Of a stretch of DNA of 64,000 nucleotides, positions 1 through 12,817 are shown in pieces (position 1 is the first letter of the stretch; the number at the start of each line of letters is the position of its first letter). The notes under the pieces are model-generated. The model did no database searches. It was not told where the DNA came from and was given only the letters and a program-made list of their open reading frames with translations. Both the position numbers and the translations under genes were made by a program. The stretch is taken from contig NC_089398.1 in assembly GCF_003171515.1 (NCBI RefSeq), positions 868,001 to 932,000 on the forward strand, in the 5' to 3' direction. This DNA comes from Pyrenophora tritici-repentis (Eukaryota > Ascomycota > Dothideomycetes > Pleosporales > Pleosporaceae).

Positions 1-465
1 GGGCCCAGTCAGAGGGGCGGGTGTACCGCATCACTCGGGTGAAGTGTCTTGACTAGAATCAGTATCCGCGAGCATTCCAAGGCGCAGGGAGAGCGTACGG
101 GTCATTGTCGATGAGCTGTCGAGTGTTAGTCGCTGTGACGCATTGCAGGCCCGCCTTAGGCGCAATTGACTCACGGGATACTCTCCAGTGGGAATCTTGT
201 CCGGCACAACCGCCTGGTGCCTGACTGCGGCGTCCTGCGAAGACATGATGGTGTTGCTTGTCGCTGCGGGCGTGGGTGCTATGGGCGGGCTCTTGGGTGA
301 GGTTCCATGTCTTGGCACATGGGTCCCTCGCAGCTTGGTTGCGCGACGCAATGTCCCCAGAACTTTTGTTTCTTAGCGCGTCACGACCTCGATCGAAACC
401 TGTGCGTGTGAACCATGCGCGCCGAGATTTTCACGTGCGCCCCAATACGATAACGACTTGTGAAC
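1..465. other. Upstream region of the Aquarius gene, no gene seen
   Basis: This stretch precedes the first confident start codon. Short open frames exist on both strands, but none resembles a known family or carries a convincing intron pattern. It probably contains the promoter and 5' UTR of the plus-strand Aquarius gene. A gene continuing from outside the window cannot be excluded. Confidence 0.4.
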
Positions 466-3400
466 ATGGCTATGAAGGTCGACGACATGGAGGACGTCAA
501 GCCGACGGGGCTAAACATGTCGAGCGCCATGGATGGCGCGTCCACTGCGCATGCGACCGATGCTGGAAACGCCCACCAACGCCCAACTGTCGCCGACTTG
601 CACGGGGAAAACCATTTCGCCCAGGTAGCGAGGAAGAACTGGCTGGCTGCCAAGAAGACGCCCAAGGTGCGACCCGACGTGGTCAAGAAAGAGCTATGGG
701 ACGAACTGGAAAAGGTCGACTTTGCCTATTCGTCGCTGTTGATTCTGGAGAACCTGCAGCTGCTGGAGCGATATCTGTGGCCTGGATTCACCGAGGATGC
801 ATCAAACTACCATCATCTGCTGCTGGCGCTCATGGTCAATGTCAAGAGGAGGGAGAATCTGTCGTCATGGGGTAGGTTGCTTTATTGCTGCACGTATAGG
901 GGCATTGTGCTAACGACTGTGCAGAACATTTTGCTAGCAAGCCTGCCGAGTTCTCATCCTTCTTTCGCCGCATCCTTTCCATGACCGTAGATCCCTCGCA
1001 GCCCAGCAAGATCCGGACACAGCTCATATCCTTTGTCATCGGCGCCTTCCAATCGCTCGATAGCGGCCTTGTGCGAAAGGAGTGCGCCCCTTTGGTCGGA
1101 ATCTCGATATGGCAGAACTTGCACTCGGATGCTGTGCGCGAGCAGTACTTTGAGGAACACAGCATGCTGCGCAAGGCATGGAGGGCTTCATCAAAGCGCT
1201 TCGATGCTGGAGATGATGCGCTGCAAACAAGGCTACGATTCGAGCGTTCGTGGATCTACACACTTCTCCTCGACTTTATAGGCCGACTGTACAACAGCAA
1301 TTCTAGGGAAGAGATGAGGGACAACATATCCTATTGCGAGCGCTTCATGGAGCTCCTGGTCGACTTGCAGAGCCAGCTGCCAACACGACGATATATCAAC
1401 ACCCTTCTCCAGGATCTGAACATGCTTCCAGCGATTCGACTGTCGCCAATGTACACCGACGAGGACAATGGCCTTTTCCGCGACATGTTTGACCTACTGA
1501 GCCACTTTACAAATTTCCCCATCGAGGATCAGACTGGCCGGCAATTATCCAAGCTGGAGTACGACCAGCAGCACTACGACATTTTGGCGAAACTGCAACG
1601 GACTGGCTATGCTGCGTTTCAAGACAAGCTTCAGCTTATGGCTCTGGCAAACTACAGCAGTATTGGTAACAGGGAAGAACTGGATGGTCATCTTCGCACC
1701 TTGAGCGATAGTGAACTCGTCGAGCTTTGCTCTCTCATGGGCCTACGGACCGAGTACCCGAACACAACATACTTGGTACGAGATCGGGCCTTTTACATGG
1801 AGACTTTGGTCACACTCGTCGAGCAACGCCCTACATTCAAGGACAATGTTCGCGATATGCCAGTACTCCCGACAGAAAAGGTGCTTTACGAGACGACATT
1901 TCTGCGAAATGAGTCCTACGACGGATCAAGACCCCTTGCCATCCCGAAGTTGAACCTCCAATATCTCACCATGGGCGATTTCCTGTGGAGGTCGTTCATC
2001 TTGTACCGCGCTGAGTCGTTCTACGGTATTCGAAAGGACATGGAGGATGTAATCAAGCGCGTGAAACCTAAAGGCAAGGGTGCAAACACCAAGTTCAATG
2101 GCGTTTCCAAGATGTCGTTGCCCATCATGAAGCCTGCTATTGTCGACGTGGCGCCTTCGAAGGTTGGAGAAGAGCACCCAGCATATGTACGAGCAGAGAT
2201 CATCCTAGATGTGAGTCGTCTTCAGACTCCAGTGCGAAAGGACTGGGAGCAACTTAGGCCGGATGATGTTGTGTTCCTTCTCGTCGTCGAAGGTAATGAT
2301 GACGTGCCTATGCGAAATGGCCACCGCGGCGAATCTACAACCGGTGAGCAACTTGGCTTGCACAGGATGAGGTGCGCTCAGGTGGTTCAGATCCAGGACG
2401 ACAAAGGACGACCTCTACGTGAACAAACCCGCGATGATGGCTTCGGGCCTAGGGCACGGCAACGGCGGCTCCTCGTCAACATCGACGCGAGGCAATACAA
2501 AGTCGACATGGATCAGGCTGCAGAAGGAAGGCCCAACGTATACGAGCACATGAACCTGATCGTACGTCGGAAAGGGCGGGAAAACAACTTCCTTCCCATC
2601 CTCGAATCGATTAAGCGCCTGACCCTCTCCGACATCCCAGCACCATCTTGGCTTCAGGAAGTCTTTCTAGGCTATGGCGATCCTGCATCAGCAACCTACA
2701 AGCGACTCCCTAACCGCCTGTATTCAATAGACTACCGCGACACTTTCATAGACTGGCAGCACCTGATCGAGTCCATGCCCGGCAAGTCTATCGAACCACA
2801 GGAGGGAGCACAGACATCCTTTGGACCCCCGTACATCGTGCAGTTCCCTGCTGCAGCTGAACCAGAGGTTGCACCACCAAAAGCATCGAAAAAGCGGCGC
2901 CGCGGCCAGGTTGAGGTTAAACCGCCCAGGCACGAATCAATCCGTGTGTCCTCATACAAACCGCCGAACATGGGACCTTACCCTGCAGATGCACCGAAGC
3001 TGAATTCAGTGCGATTTACGCCCGCTCAGGTTGAAGCCATTACTTCAGGGACCCAGCCTGGCCTAACGGTGGTGCTCGGACCCCCGGGCACCGGTAAGAC
3101 GGACGTTGCGACCCAGATTATATCCAATATATATCACAATTTTCCGGACCAGCGGACGCTACTCATCGCACACAGTAATCAGGCGCTTAACCAGCTCTTC
3201 CAAAAAATCGTCGCTCTTGACATTGATGAGCGTCACCTGCTGCGTCTCGGTCATGGTGAAGAAGATCTTGAAACGAGTGCAAGCTACAGCAAGCATGGCA
3301 GAGTAGAATCTTTCCTCGAGAGAGGACAGTACTACCTCTCTGAAGTTGACCGTCTTGCCAAGAACTTCGGTGCGCCCGGTGCTCACGGTAGCTCGTGCGA

Positions 3401-4993
3401 GACTGCAGATTACTTCAATCTTGTCTATGTGAAGCCAGCGTGGACGCAGTATTGGGACAGTGTTTCATCGGAAGAGACGAGCGTCGAACAAATAATCGCT
3501 GAGTTCCCATTCAGAGATTACTTTTCAAACGCTCCACAACCGCTCTTCCCTCAGGCAGCCGACCGTGAAGAGATTCTTGAGATTGCGCATGGCTGCTATC
3601 GTCATGTTGAGAAGATTTTTACTGAGCTCGAGGACATCCGTCCATTCGAGATTTTGCGGAACCCACGAGACAAGGCGAACTACCTACTGGTGAAGGAGGC
3701 CCGCATCATCGCGATGACATCGACACATGCCGCCATGCGAAGACAGGAGATTGCTTCGTTAGGCTTCCACTACGACAATGTTATCATGGAAGAAGCCGCC
3801 CAGATTATCGAAATCGAGAACTTCATCCCACTCGCTCTGCAAAACCCACGGAATGGCGAACTGCCCTTGCAGCGCATTGTCCTTTGTGGTGATCATCTCC
3901 AGAACTCGCCCGTTATCCAGAATCTTGCTTTCCGACAATATGCCAACCTTGAGCAATCCCTTTTCCAGCGACTCGTCCGTCTTGGTGTACCAACCATTAT
4001 GCTTGACCAGCAAGGTCGTGCTCGCCCATCCATTGCGGAATTGTACAAGTGGCGATACCCATCACTCTCCAACTTGCCGTCTGTTCTCAAGGAACCCCAA
4101 TTCCAGATCGCGAACCCCGGCTTCAAGCACGAATACCAGTTCATTGATGTACAGGACTACAAGGGCAAGGGTGAAGACCAACCCACGCCTCACTGGATGA
4201 TCAACCTAGGAGAGGCTGAATATGCGGTTGCGTTGTACATGTACATGCGTCTGCTAGGCTATCCCGCAAACAAGATCTCCATCCTCACAACATACGCGGG
4301 CCAAAAGTCTTTGATCAACGATGTCCTAGGCCACAAATGCAAGAACAACCCACTCTTCGGACGTCCACGCATCGTCGCCACCGTCGACAAATACCAGGGT
4401 GAGCAAAACGACTGTAAGTTCCTCATGACTTCCTAATCTCTCACCGACATGCTAACATCGTACCTCTAGACATCATCCTCTCCCTAGTCCGTACCCGCGC
4501 CATCGGCTACCTCCGCGATATTCGCCGCCTAACCGTCGCGCTCTCCCGTGCACGTCTAGGCCTATACATCCTGGGTCGCCGCTCCGTCTTCGAATCCGTC
4601 TTCGAACTCAAACCAGCCTTTGACGTGCTGCTCCAACGCCCCGACAAGCTCACTCTCGTCACAGACGAAATGTTCGGCCAGACGCAGCGTCCGCTCCCCG
4701 AACAGATAGACGCGCCCGTTGAGGGCGAGGCCGTCATGCAGGATGTTGAACATTTGGGTAAATACGTATACGAGATGACTAAAGCCAAGGTCGAAGCTAT
4801 GAGATTCAATGGCGGTGGTGTGCTGTTGCCGAGTAGAGAGATCAATATGGGTGGGGTGAATGCGAATGGGGTGGCGAAGGTGGATGATGATGAGGATGTG
4901 GACAGGGAGGAGAATGTCCTCATTCCTGAGGAAGTTGTGCCGGCCTTTGCGGATGAGGATGAGGATGAGGAGGATGGCGGCGTGCCTATCTGA
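466..4993 (+). CDS. cwf11: Pre-mRNA-splicing helicase Aquarius / Cwf11
   Basis: This is an SF1 RNA helicase of the spliceosome that binds introns upstream of the branch point. In animals the Aquarius family is also linked to R-loop processing. I read three exons (466-871, 925-4413, 4470-4993) that join in frame to give 1472 aa, close to the usual size of the family. Walker A (GPPGTGKT) lies near residue 855, the Walker B variant MEEAAQ near 1089, and the C-terminal helicase motifs (KYQGEQND, then SRARLGLYI) cross the last intron. The long N-terminal half is the helical repeat region typical of Aquarius. Both introns (53 and 56 bp) have GT-AG ends and a gctaac-type branch site. The C-terminus is acidic. 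A GTG six bases upstream is not the start; the ATG at 466 is. It faces SKI2 tail to tail across about 2 kb. Confidence 0.95.
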
Positions 4994-7063
4994 GTATAGA
5001 TGTAGATTTTGTTGCGTAGGTTGCGATGCAAAGATTGGGGTTCGTTTTCTTTGTTGTCTCTCTGGTAGTTTTGGTTGCATGCATGCATGAAAATGGCGCG
5101 ATTTGTTCTTAGTTTGTATCTTTTGATGGGGTTAGGGGATGTGTGGGATGTTCATATAGACTGCCCACGCTTTGTATAAAAATGATACCAGAATATTTGA
5201 GAGATGGCGTATCCACATACACACTTAGCCGACATTGCTTGTTAAGATGTTGGAGAAGTTCGTGACGCTGTATGAATCATGTTCATCTTGTGCTGTTTGT
5301 CTATGACATTGTTGGATACATAGGAGGCTCGATAGCGGAATTTTGTTTGTTTCCAGTGTCCATGCCAGACTGCTGTTATGCTTGTACGGAAGTTTGGAGT
5401 CACTGCGTTTCATCTTCGAACTTCAGGGGTTGATGATGAAATATTCAGTGTTGGGCAAAAGACAGTGTTCACCCGGGTGTCATAAAATTCTTGACAGTGT
5501 GGCTAAGGACCTGATAGGCGTTTCTGGCGACTACAGTGGACCTTGTACACCGATATGTTAAGTATTTCATGATACCCGGGTGAGTTGTGAAAGTATGTAG
5601 CCAGTGTAGGGAAATGGGGAATATTGAACCATATCACTCTGTCTAGATTGCATGCTATTGCTGAAATGTAGGCATATTGGTTATATGCTCGAGGTCTTCA
5701 GCTATGTGAGGAAAATATGGTGTCCTTCCACTATGAATGTTTTGAGTTCGATGAAGAAACTACTACCACGCGGTGTCAAAAATTTCAAAATGGAGATATT
5801 AACATTAACCAAACTCCAATGCTCACTTAGCATGCTGACTTATTAGAAATTCCAAGGGATTCAAAGATTGAGTTAGTGCACCGTACATCGCATGCAGCGT
5901 TGTCAGGTATCGCCGGGCTTGACCAGCAAGCTCACATTGGCAAGCACAGCCCTCAACAGCCCTCAGCCACGCCTCCTTCAGAAAAAGCCCGCTCACCTCC
6001 CCCTATCCTGCCATTAAGAAAAAACACGCTATCACATATGCCGTCCAAACCAGGAACAGGGTTCCGTATATCCGATGTCGCCATCCTTCACGCCCTGCTC
6101 GCAAAAAACACGTGATGCAGGGTGCGCCAAGGCCGCCTTATCGATACCTCAGGAGCTTGGTAGCTTAGCAGTAAAGCCGCTCGCGCCTCACCACAGCCTC
6201 ACAAAACAACCACACAACCATGCGCTGACAAATATGCGGGAAGAATCTAGACCACCCTTCCCTCCCCAGGTTTATTTTCCCCAGCTAGAAGAAGTGCTAA
6301 GTCATGAAGCTTGCTTCTAGGGCCCGTTCGTCACATCCTTCCATCGCATATTATGATAAGATTGGCGATCTATAGCATAGTTTTGTCCCATTGCATTATC
6401 CCCGCAAAACACCCGAGTACCAGGCACCACAACACGGCAACTCGGGGCCAGACACCACTAAAGCAGCGAGTAGGCAACCAGGTCGACAAAGTCAACAATT
6501 TCCACAAGGAGGCGGCGAGGGGGCGGCGGCTGCGGCTTCGCGACCCAAGCCGCAATCGAGTTCATGACACATGGTCGTAGTTAGCGTTAGTGTTGGTTAT
6601 CAAGATGAGAGACCAAGAAAGAAGCTTCCACCGGCATTTAGCAAAAAGTCTTGAAAATTCTCCGCAACAATGCCATTATCAGACGTCCTCATGCCCAAAT
6701 ACGGCCACTTGCGCAAAGACCACTCGGCTCCCGGTAAAGCATAGGCAAGGAGGGAACCCTTGCTCTCAAACACGGAACCTGAAACCTGAAACCCCCGATA
6801 AGCGAGGGAGCAAAAGTTTAAGGCCAGGTACCACCTAACACACAGACACATGACAACAAGGCCATGACATGACAAGCCGACAAGCCCGTGTCGGACGAGG
6901 CCGCGGATCGCCAAGGCACCGTTCTTTTACTCGTTGAAACAACCTTAAAACCCCACCTTTTCCTGCAACTTGAGGAAAATCCCCATGCAGCCGGGTTGCC
7001 GAGCTCCCTAGTCCGCGTATTCTCGTTTTCCCAAACGCCAGTCCGCTGCCTGGAATGGGTCGT
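4994..7063. other. Convergent intergenic region between Aquarius and SKI2
   Basis: About 2.1 kb lies between the stop codons of two convergent genes. Apart from one MITE copy at 5469-5583 I see no supported gene. The small open frames have no recognisable domain, splice pattern or family resemblance. The two 3' UTRs must lie here. Confidence 0.6.
5469..5583 (+). mobile_element. MITE family A, copy 1 (115 bp)
   Basis: Imperfect terminal inverted repeats of about 26 bp bound this element. The left end reads TCACCCGGGTGTCATAAAAT and the right end reads as its near complement. The interior (GGCGACTACAGTGG, then a TTGTACAC-like block) is shared with the copies near 39.8 and 44.4 kb. It is too short to code for anything. 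It lies between two convergent genes. No target-site duplication longer than three bases (TCA/TGA-like edges) is obvious. Confidence 0.8.
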
Positions 7064-10000
7064 TTACAGGTACAAGCTTGCACAGTTGCAGATATCGCTG
7101 TTTCAAAACCTGTCAGCCCAACATCCTTCCACCATTACACACGTAGCAACCAACACCAACTAGTCGTGGAAGAAAAAGAACCCACCCGAGAACCAGGATA
7201 CTTTCGGATTCGGAGAATTGCTCGGGAACAAACCAAAAACAGAAATAGCCAGAAAGCTATTAAAATGGAGAAATGGGGTGACGTACCGTTTGATCAGTTC
7301 CTGACACGTGCCCATCTTTTGGAAGAGAGTCGGATCGCCAATAATCCGAGCCGCGTTTTTCACCTCTCGGCATGTTTCGTCAAGACGTGTGATGACGCGG
7401 ACGATGGTGCCTTCCATGACGTCTGTTAAGTCGGTTATGCGGTTGAAGGACATTCCCCGCGCCCACTCGTACACCACCTCGACCATGCCGAACCGGGGTT
7501 TGCTGACAAAGTCGTTTGAATCGTCTGCAGACAGGATAACCTGATGCAGCGTCTGAATTTGATTGACCTTCTCTGATATCTCGACAATCTTAGCTACACC
7601 GCGTTCCAGGTTGGCGGTTAGAGTGGGTTCGACATCTGTCTTCTCTTGAAAGACGAATGCGGAAAGCAGGGCGACGATTTCTTCCGGTTCGTACTCGGCG
7701 AGCACGTTTTCTAAAACAAGCTCCGTAAGGACCAGCTCATCGGCAGAGTGGATCTGGCCGCGGTCAGTAAGGTGATCCAGGTTACAGCATACGACAAGCA
7801 TACCTCGCATGCTACCTTGCCCTTCAACTCTACACGGGAACCTTCGTCGATGAAACCGAGATCCTTGAGGACGTGGATGCGCTGCTCATAGTCAGGGAGT
7901 AGCTGGAGGTTCTGGTCTGACATGAGCTGTCGGAGAGCATGAATATTTTCCTTGATGAGCCATTGATCGTGCTCCATGGCAAACTGTCACTGTTAGCATC
8001 TGCCGAAGAGGAATCCTTGGTAGAGGACCACTGACATGTTTCAAGAAATCTGGACACTTCAAGCACTCTTTGCTAACCGCATTTTGCCCTTCCCGCATGC
8101 GCGCGTCCTGCAACTCTCGGAACTTGAGACTCTTGATCCGACTGTAATCATACTCATCCCAGTCTTCGTAGTCCCATGATCCACACAGGGGTAGGAATTG
8201 GGCTTGAGCCAACTTCAGTGTATCTGGTACAGGTGTTAGTGCTGACTTCAAACCGTAGCGCACCCACTTACCCTTTTTGCGGCTGAAGTTCTGGACCGAA
8301 TCATCTACGTCGATAATCGTCTTGGTAAAGCATTCAATGTCGTTCAATGGGACAAAGGCAGTCTTGAGTATGAGATCCTTGGGGTCATTTGGCAGCTTGC
8401 GGAAGAAATGTGCCAAGGCACCGACATAGGGCAGTAAGTCATCAGGCTTGCGGTCCTGGTGCTGTGCAATCTCCAATACCTTGACAGTGGGCTCATTGCC
8501 CTTGCTGGTCCCGTTCTGCATCAGCATGCCTGCAGTTCGTTTGTTGTCCTGATGATGTTAGCACATGACAAATCATGGAATAGCGGAGAACCAACTTTTT
8601 TATACACAATCAGTCGGTTTTTGCAGAACACTAGTCGTCCTATGGGGTTGATGAGAAGACTCAGATGCGTTTCATTAGTCAGTCGCTTGTAGTCTTCGCA
8701 CGATTGATGGCAGGCTTCCAAATCGATATCGCAGATATCGCAAGGCTCACGCTTGATCTTCTCCAGCTCTGCTTCTGAAACCTTGACTTTACCTTGATGT
8801 TCAGGCAACAATGCCTGCGTGGCGTTCTCACTGAAGCTTCGCTTGATCATCTCCTCAATCTTGAGCGCCTCGACACGTAGAAGGTTCAACATCATGTTGT
8901 ACGTCAGACGGAACTGTGACCTAAGCTTTGTAGGCTCACCGAGCATCATTTGTCGAAGTCTCGCCGCCGGGGGTGCCTCATCGGCACCAGGAGCGCAGAT
9001 AATCACGGTACCAACAGTATCTAGACCTCGTCTTCCAGCACGTCCAGCCATTTGCGTGTACTCACCAGGGAGCAGATCGCGAAACTCACGCCCATCGTGC
9101 TTTCGGAATCCGGAGAAGACTACTGTTCTAGTTGGAAGATTGAGTCCCATGGCGAAGGTTTCTGTAGCAAACAAAACCTTGACCAGTGTTTTTGCAAAGA
9201 GAATCTCAACAACCTCCTTGACAATTGGCAACATGCCACCGTGATGCACGGCGATGCCTCGGCTGAGCAGCTCTCGTAATCGCTTGATCTGGGGAAGCTC
9301 GCGGTCCTCGCGGCTCAGTCTAGCAAGGGACTTCTCGATCGTCATATGAATCGCGCTCTTTTCAGCAGCATTGCAGTAGTCAATATTCGACAGTGCTTCG
9401 GCGTTTTCCTCGCACCGTTTCTTGGAGAAGACAAATATGCAGGCAGGTAGGAGGTCCTTGCTTCGGAGATGTTGAATGAGGTGGACCCATATGTTGCGAT
9501 CCTGTGCGGCTGTGGTGCGACCGCCGCCACGGCCGGTCCTGGCAATGTTACCGCGTCCTCTAGCGGCCGGTGCTCCACCACCGCGAGGTGCTCCGCCTCG
9601 GCCACCACCTTGCTGACCTCGTCCACGCTGATTCTGTCCTCCTCTTGCAGGCGGACCTCCGCGTCCCCCTCCACCTCTACCAGCCTGCGCGTCATTAACA
9701 GACGGTGCTTTGACTTTGTCCTTGCCAGACAGAATGTCATTTGCGTCCTTCCAACCATTATCGATGAACTTTTTGTCTGCTGTCACAATCTTATGCATGC
9801 CCTTTCCAGCCCAGAGATAGTGTTCAAGGGGAATTGGACGTTTCGGTGTGGAGATGACGTAAATGTCCTTCTTCTTGGTCCGTCCTACCCATGACGCAAA
9901 CTCGTAGGTGTTGGGAACAGTGGCCGACAGAAGAATGAGGGTTACATGCTCTGGTAGCATGATAATAACCTCTTCCCACACTACACCTCGTTCTAGATCG

Positions 10001-11304
10001 TTGACATAGTGCACCTCGTCGAAGATGACGAACTCAACATCTCTGATCAAGTCCGCCCCACGATACAACATGCTTCGAAGAATCTCGGTGGTCATGATAA
10101 GACAACTAGCTTCGGGCCTAATCTGCACATCTCCGGTGAGAATGCCAACATCATCAAATGTCTGACGAAAGTCGCGGAACTTTTGATTACTGAGTGCTTT
10201 GATTGGAGACGTGTAAATCGCTTTCGTCATATGCTTTGCAGCAAGTGCGATGGCATACTCTGCGACGACGGTCTTGCCGGCGGAGGTATGTGCGGCTACG
10301 AACACTGAATCGCCATGCTCTAGGTGGTACACCGCCTCTTTCTGGAATGTGTCAAGCTCGAAAGGATACTCTCGCGCCATTTCCGGGACAAGCTCTCGGA
10401 AATTTGTAATATCTCGGTCGATGTCAACCATATGTGCCCATTCCCGCCCCCCTTTCCTTCCCGCTCCCATGGCCAGGGGCCCATGAGGAGCTAAAGCAGG
10501 GAACTCCACTGGCAACAGTGCGTCAATTTCTTCTTCCCCAACAGTTTGATCTTCGTCGAGTTCTTCAGCACCGTTCGAGCCGGTGTTGTTAGCCTCCACT
10601 TCGTCTGACTCGGTGTCCTTGGCAACTGCAGGGGCCTCGCCTAGAGTATCCTCTACCTCTTTGGCCGTCTTAACATCCGTGGCTGGCTTTTTTTGAAAGT
10701 CTAGACCCCGTGTGAACCCAGGCGGGATTTCTAGTAAGCCACCTTCGGCGCTGAAGTTGATGACTCGGTCGAGACCTCCCGTTTTCTTTCCCTGGGCGTT
10801 CTCTTGCTGTTGGATTGCTTCGTCTTCAATGGCCGCAATCGCTTCCACTCCATCCAAACCACCAGGGGCGAACGGGAAAAAGCCGGCTGCGCCACGCACG
10901 AATTCGGCTCTATTAGCAGGCTTCCTGAGGAGGGAAGTAGAGTTCTTGGCTGTTGCTGAGTTTGCGGGTACAGTGACTTCTTTGTAACCCGTGACGCGAC
11001 CTTCTAGTCCCTCACGCGTGAAGCGAATGATGGTGCGGGTTTGTGTTGGGGCTATTTGGAATAGGCTGCGATAGTTGGTTGGCGCATCCCATCGATGCTG
11101 GAGCTGGTTGAGCCAATGTGCGTTAAATGAGCGCGAAGGCGTCAAGAATTCTTGTTCGAGCTCTTTCTTGATGACATGTTTGGTTTTCCGCTGTCGCTTA
11201 GGGGGTCGATGCTCGGCTGCTATTGAATCTATCCAGTCTGTGTTTTCATCGAGCTTGCTGCTGCTCAAACGCAGCTTCTCGAGTTCTCCTGACAGGAACT
11301 CCAT
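7064..11304 (-). CDS. SKI2: Ski2-type exosome-cofactor RNA helicase
   Basis: This is the DExH RNA helicase of the Ski complex, which feeds mRNA to the cytoplasmic exosome. I read six exons on the minus strand: 11304-8596, 8548-8272, 8223-8036, 7983-7804, 7753-7287 and 7097-7064. They join in frame to 1284 aa, matching the yeast protein in length. Walker A (AAHTSAGKT) is near residue 338, DEVH near 429 and [10 protein letters not shown] near 752. The arch and helicase-C segments follow. An RGG-rich insert (about residues 538-600) separates the two RecA lobes. The last exon is only 34 nt. It supplies the conserved tail ([12 protein letters not shown]) after a 189-bp intron, and reading through that intron would give an unrelated end. 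The start at 11304 ([10 protein letters not shown]) was chosen over an upstream in-frame ATG at 11421 because it gives the family length. Confidence 0.95.
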
Positions 11305-11618
11305 ATTCGCAAGTGGGGAGCGAATTGGTTGTGTGCCTGTTGCTTGTGGTGAGTCCAGCAGAGTGGATGACGTTGTGTGACACGCCAAGCCACAGCCAGG
11401 CAGAATAGCGGGGCGGGTCACCCCGCTCTACACAGCATTGATGCACGCGCGACACATTCTATGGGGATCGTACCTGCATATAGTTCCCAGAACCGCAATT
11501 TCTATCGGACCTATAGCTTTCCGTCGTCTTGTGTCTACCGTATCTCATGAACCTCATGATATATTCCAAACGCCACGCTATGCATAATAGATATCGAAGT
11601 GTTGCTCCACTAAGCAAA
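11305..11618. other. Intergenic spacer between SKI2 and CSM3
   Basis: This spacer of about 310 bp separates two minus-strand genes. It should hold the SKI2 promoter and 5' UTR and the CSM3 3' UTR. An in-frame ATG at 11421 could extend SKI2 by 39 residues, but I do not favour it. Confidence 0.5.
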
Positions 11619-12467
11619 CTAATCCCACATGTCGTCCATATCCGCCATTGCCTCCATTTCGTCTGCAAAAGGGTCGTCCTGTGAGGGTGCAGGTCGAGTC
11701 GGGAGTGTCTGCGGTACTGTTGGTTTGGAATCACTCTCTGCTAGCAAAGCATCCAGCTCGTCCTCGTTGGGATCCCCACTCTCTACCGGCGCAGCTGATC
11801 CTCCAGTTGGAAGGTTTGTAGGTTCTCGGTGTTCCGATAGAGGTCTTGGACCCCCTTGGCCCTCTTGCTCTACGCCATCCATGTGTTCAGCGCTCTCAAG
11901 GACTGGAGTCTTCTCTGCAGCCTCGTCCTCGTCCTTTCTTGTAGCACTTCGTGGCTTTCCCTCATCTATCCAGTCTTTCCGCATCATCTGCATGCGCTTT
12001 GTGTGTCCGACCTTCTCTATGATGGCTAGGGCATCGGCAAACTTCGCGCGGGGGTACAGATCGTCGAGCCATAGTTGGTACATGTTCAGCATGCGAGCAA
12101 TATCTCCATACTGTACTTCGATTAGCTCAGGTACAATACGAGCAGACGTCGCACGACATACCTCGTGGCCCTTTCCTTTGAAACGCAGGCGCTCTTTGGA
12201 GATTTTGCGCAGGCGGGGGATACCAGGGTCAGACAGAAGCCTTTGATCATCAAGCTTTGGGGCAGGTTGGCGCTTTTTTGTGATTACGATCTCCTCATCC
12301 ACTCCTAAGCCGCCTGCAGTATCATTCTTATTGCTATTCCAGGATGGCGGTTGTGTCTGCTCCTCGGTCGATTGAACAACATTATTGGGATATGTCACGT
12401 CTCCAAGAATATCGTCCAGATCATCGTCGAATTGGTCCGCATTGGTATGTGGGCTCGTTGGTGCCAT
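11619..12467 (-). CDS. CSM3: Chromosome segregation in meiosis protein 3 (Csm3/Swi3/TIPIN)
   Basis: This is the small partner of Tof1/Timeless in the fork protection complex, acting in replication-fork pausing, checkpoint signalling and cohesion. The central Swi3 domain (about residues 75-165) contains the diagnostic RLRFKGKGHE followed by YGDIARMLNMYQLWLDDLYP. The C-terminus is acidic (MADMDDMWD). A 51-bp intron (12161-12111) interrupts the Swi3 domain. Because 51 is a multiple of three, the frame stays open if it is retained, but the GTATGT donor, the CTAAT-like branch and the clean KGHE-YGDI join all support splicing. The spliced protein is 265 aa. The start at 12467 (MAPTSPH) was chosen over an in-frame ATG at 12554 because the added residues look unlike the family. 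It is divergent from THO1. Confidence 0.92.
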   Translation of the reverse strand: MAPTSPHTNADQFDDDLDDILGDVTYPNNVVQSTEEQTQPPSWNSNKNDTAGGLGVDEEIVITKKRQPAPKLDDQRLLSDPGIPRLRKISKERLRFKGKGHEVCRATSARIVPELIEVQYGDIARMLNMYQLWLDDLYPRAKFADALAIIEKVGHTKRMQMMRKDWIDEGKPRSATRKDEDEAAEKTPVLESAEHMDGVEQEGQGGPRPLSEHREPTNLPTGGSAAPVESGDPNEDELDALLAESDSKPTVPQTLPTRPAPSQDDPFADEMEAMADMDDMWD

Positions 12468-12817
12468 AATGCTGATAGCAAACTTCGTTATCGTGAGTGT
12501 TCCGTCGCAAAGTAAAGTGAGCACGACGCGTTTGACGCGTTCAGCCACATGCACAGACCTACAGCAATGACGCTAGACCAATGTGGCGCAGCTTCGTCTT
12601 AGCAAGGGTCCAGTTCGACGCTCACTTCACCGTTTCACTCATACCCCGCTGCTGCTTGTGACGAGTCTTATGTATTGAAGCCCATCTAGTTCCTCGGCCT
12701 ATTGCGACCACTCCCCCGCATTTGTTGTACTGTGCCGCAGCCACTTTGGTACCAACGGAATCGAATTTCGCCCGTGACCGAACCGCCGGAAGCTCAACGC
12801 GACTGAAAGCCCATTCA
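12468..12817. promoter_or_regulatory. Putative bidirectional promoter CSM3 / THO1
   Basis: The start codons of CSM3 (minus) and the THO subunit 1 gene (plus) are only about 350 bp apart and point away from each other, so both promoters and 5' UTRs must lie in this interval. I do not see a clear TATA box. The promoter role is inferred from gene layout only. Confidence 0.6.
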
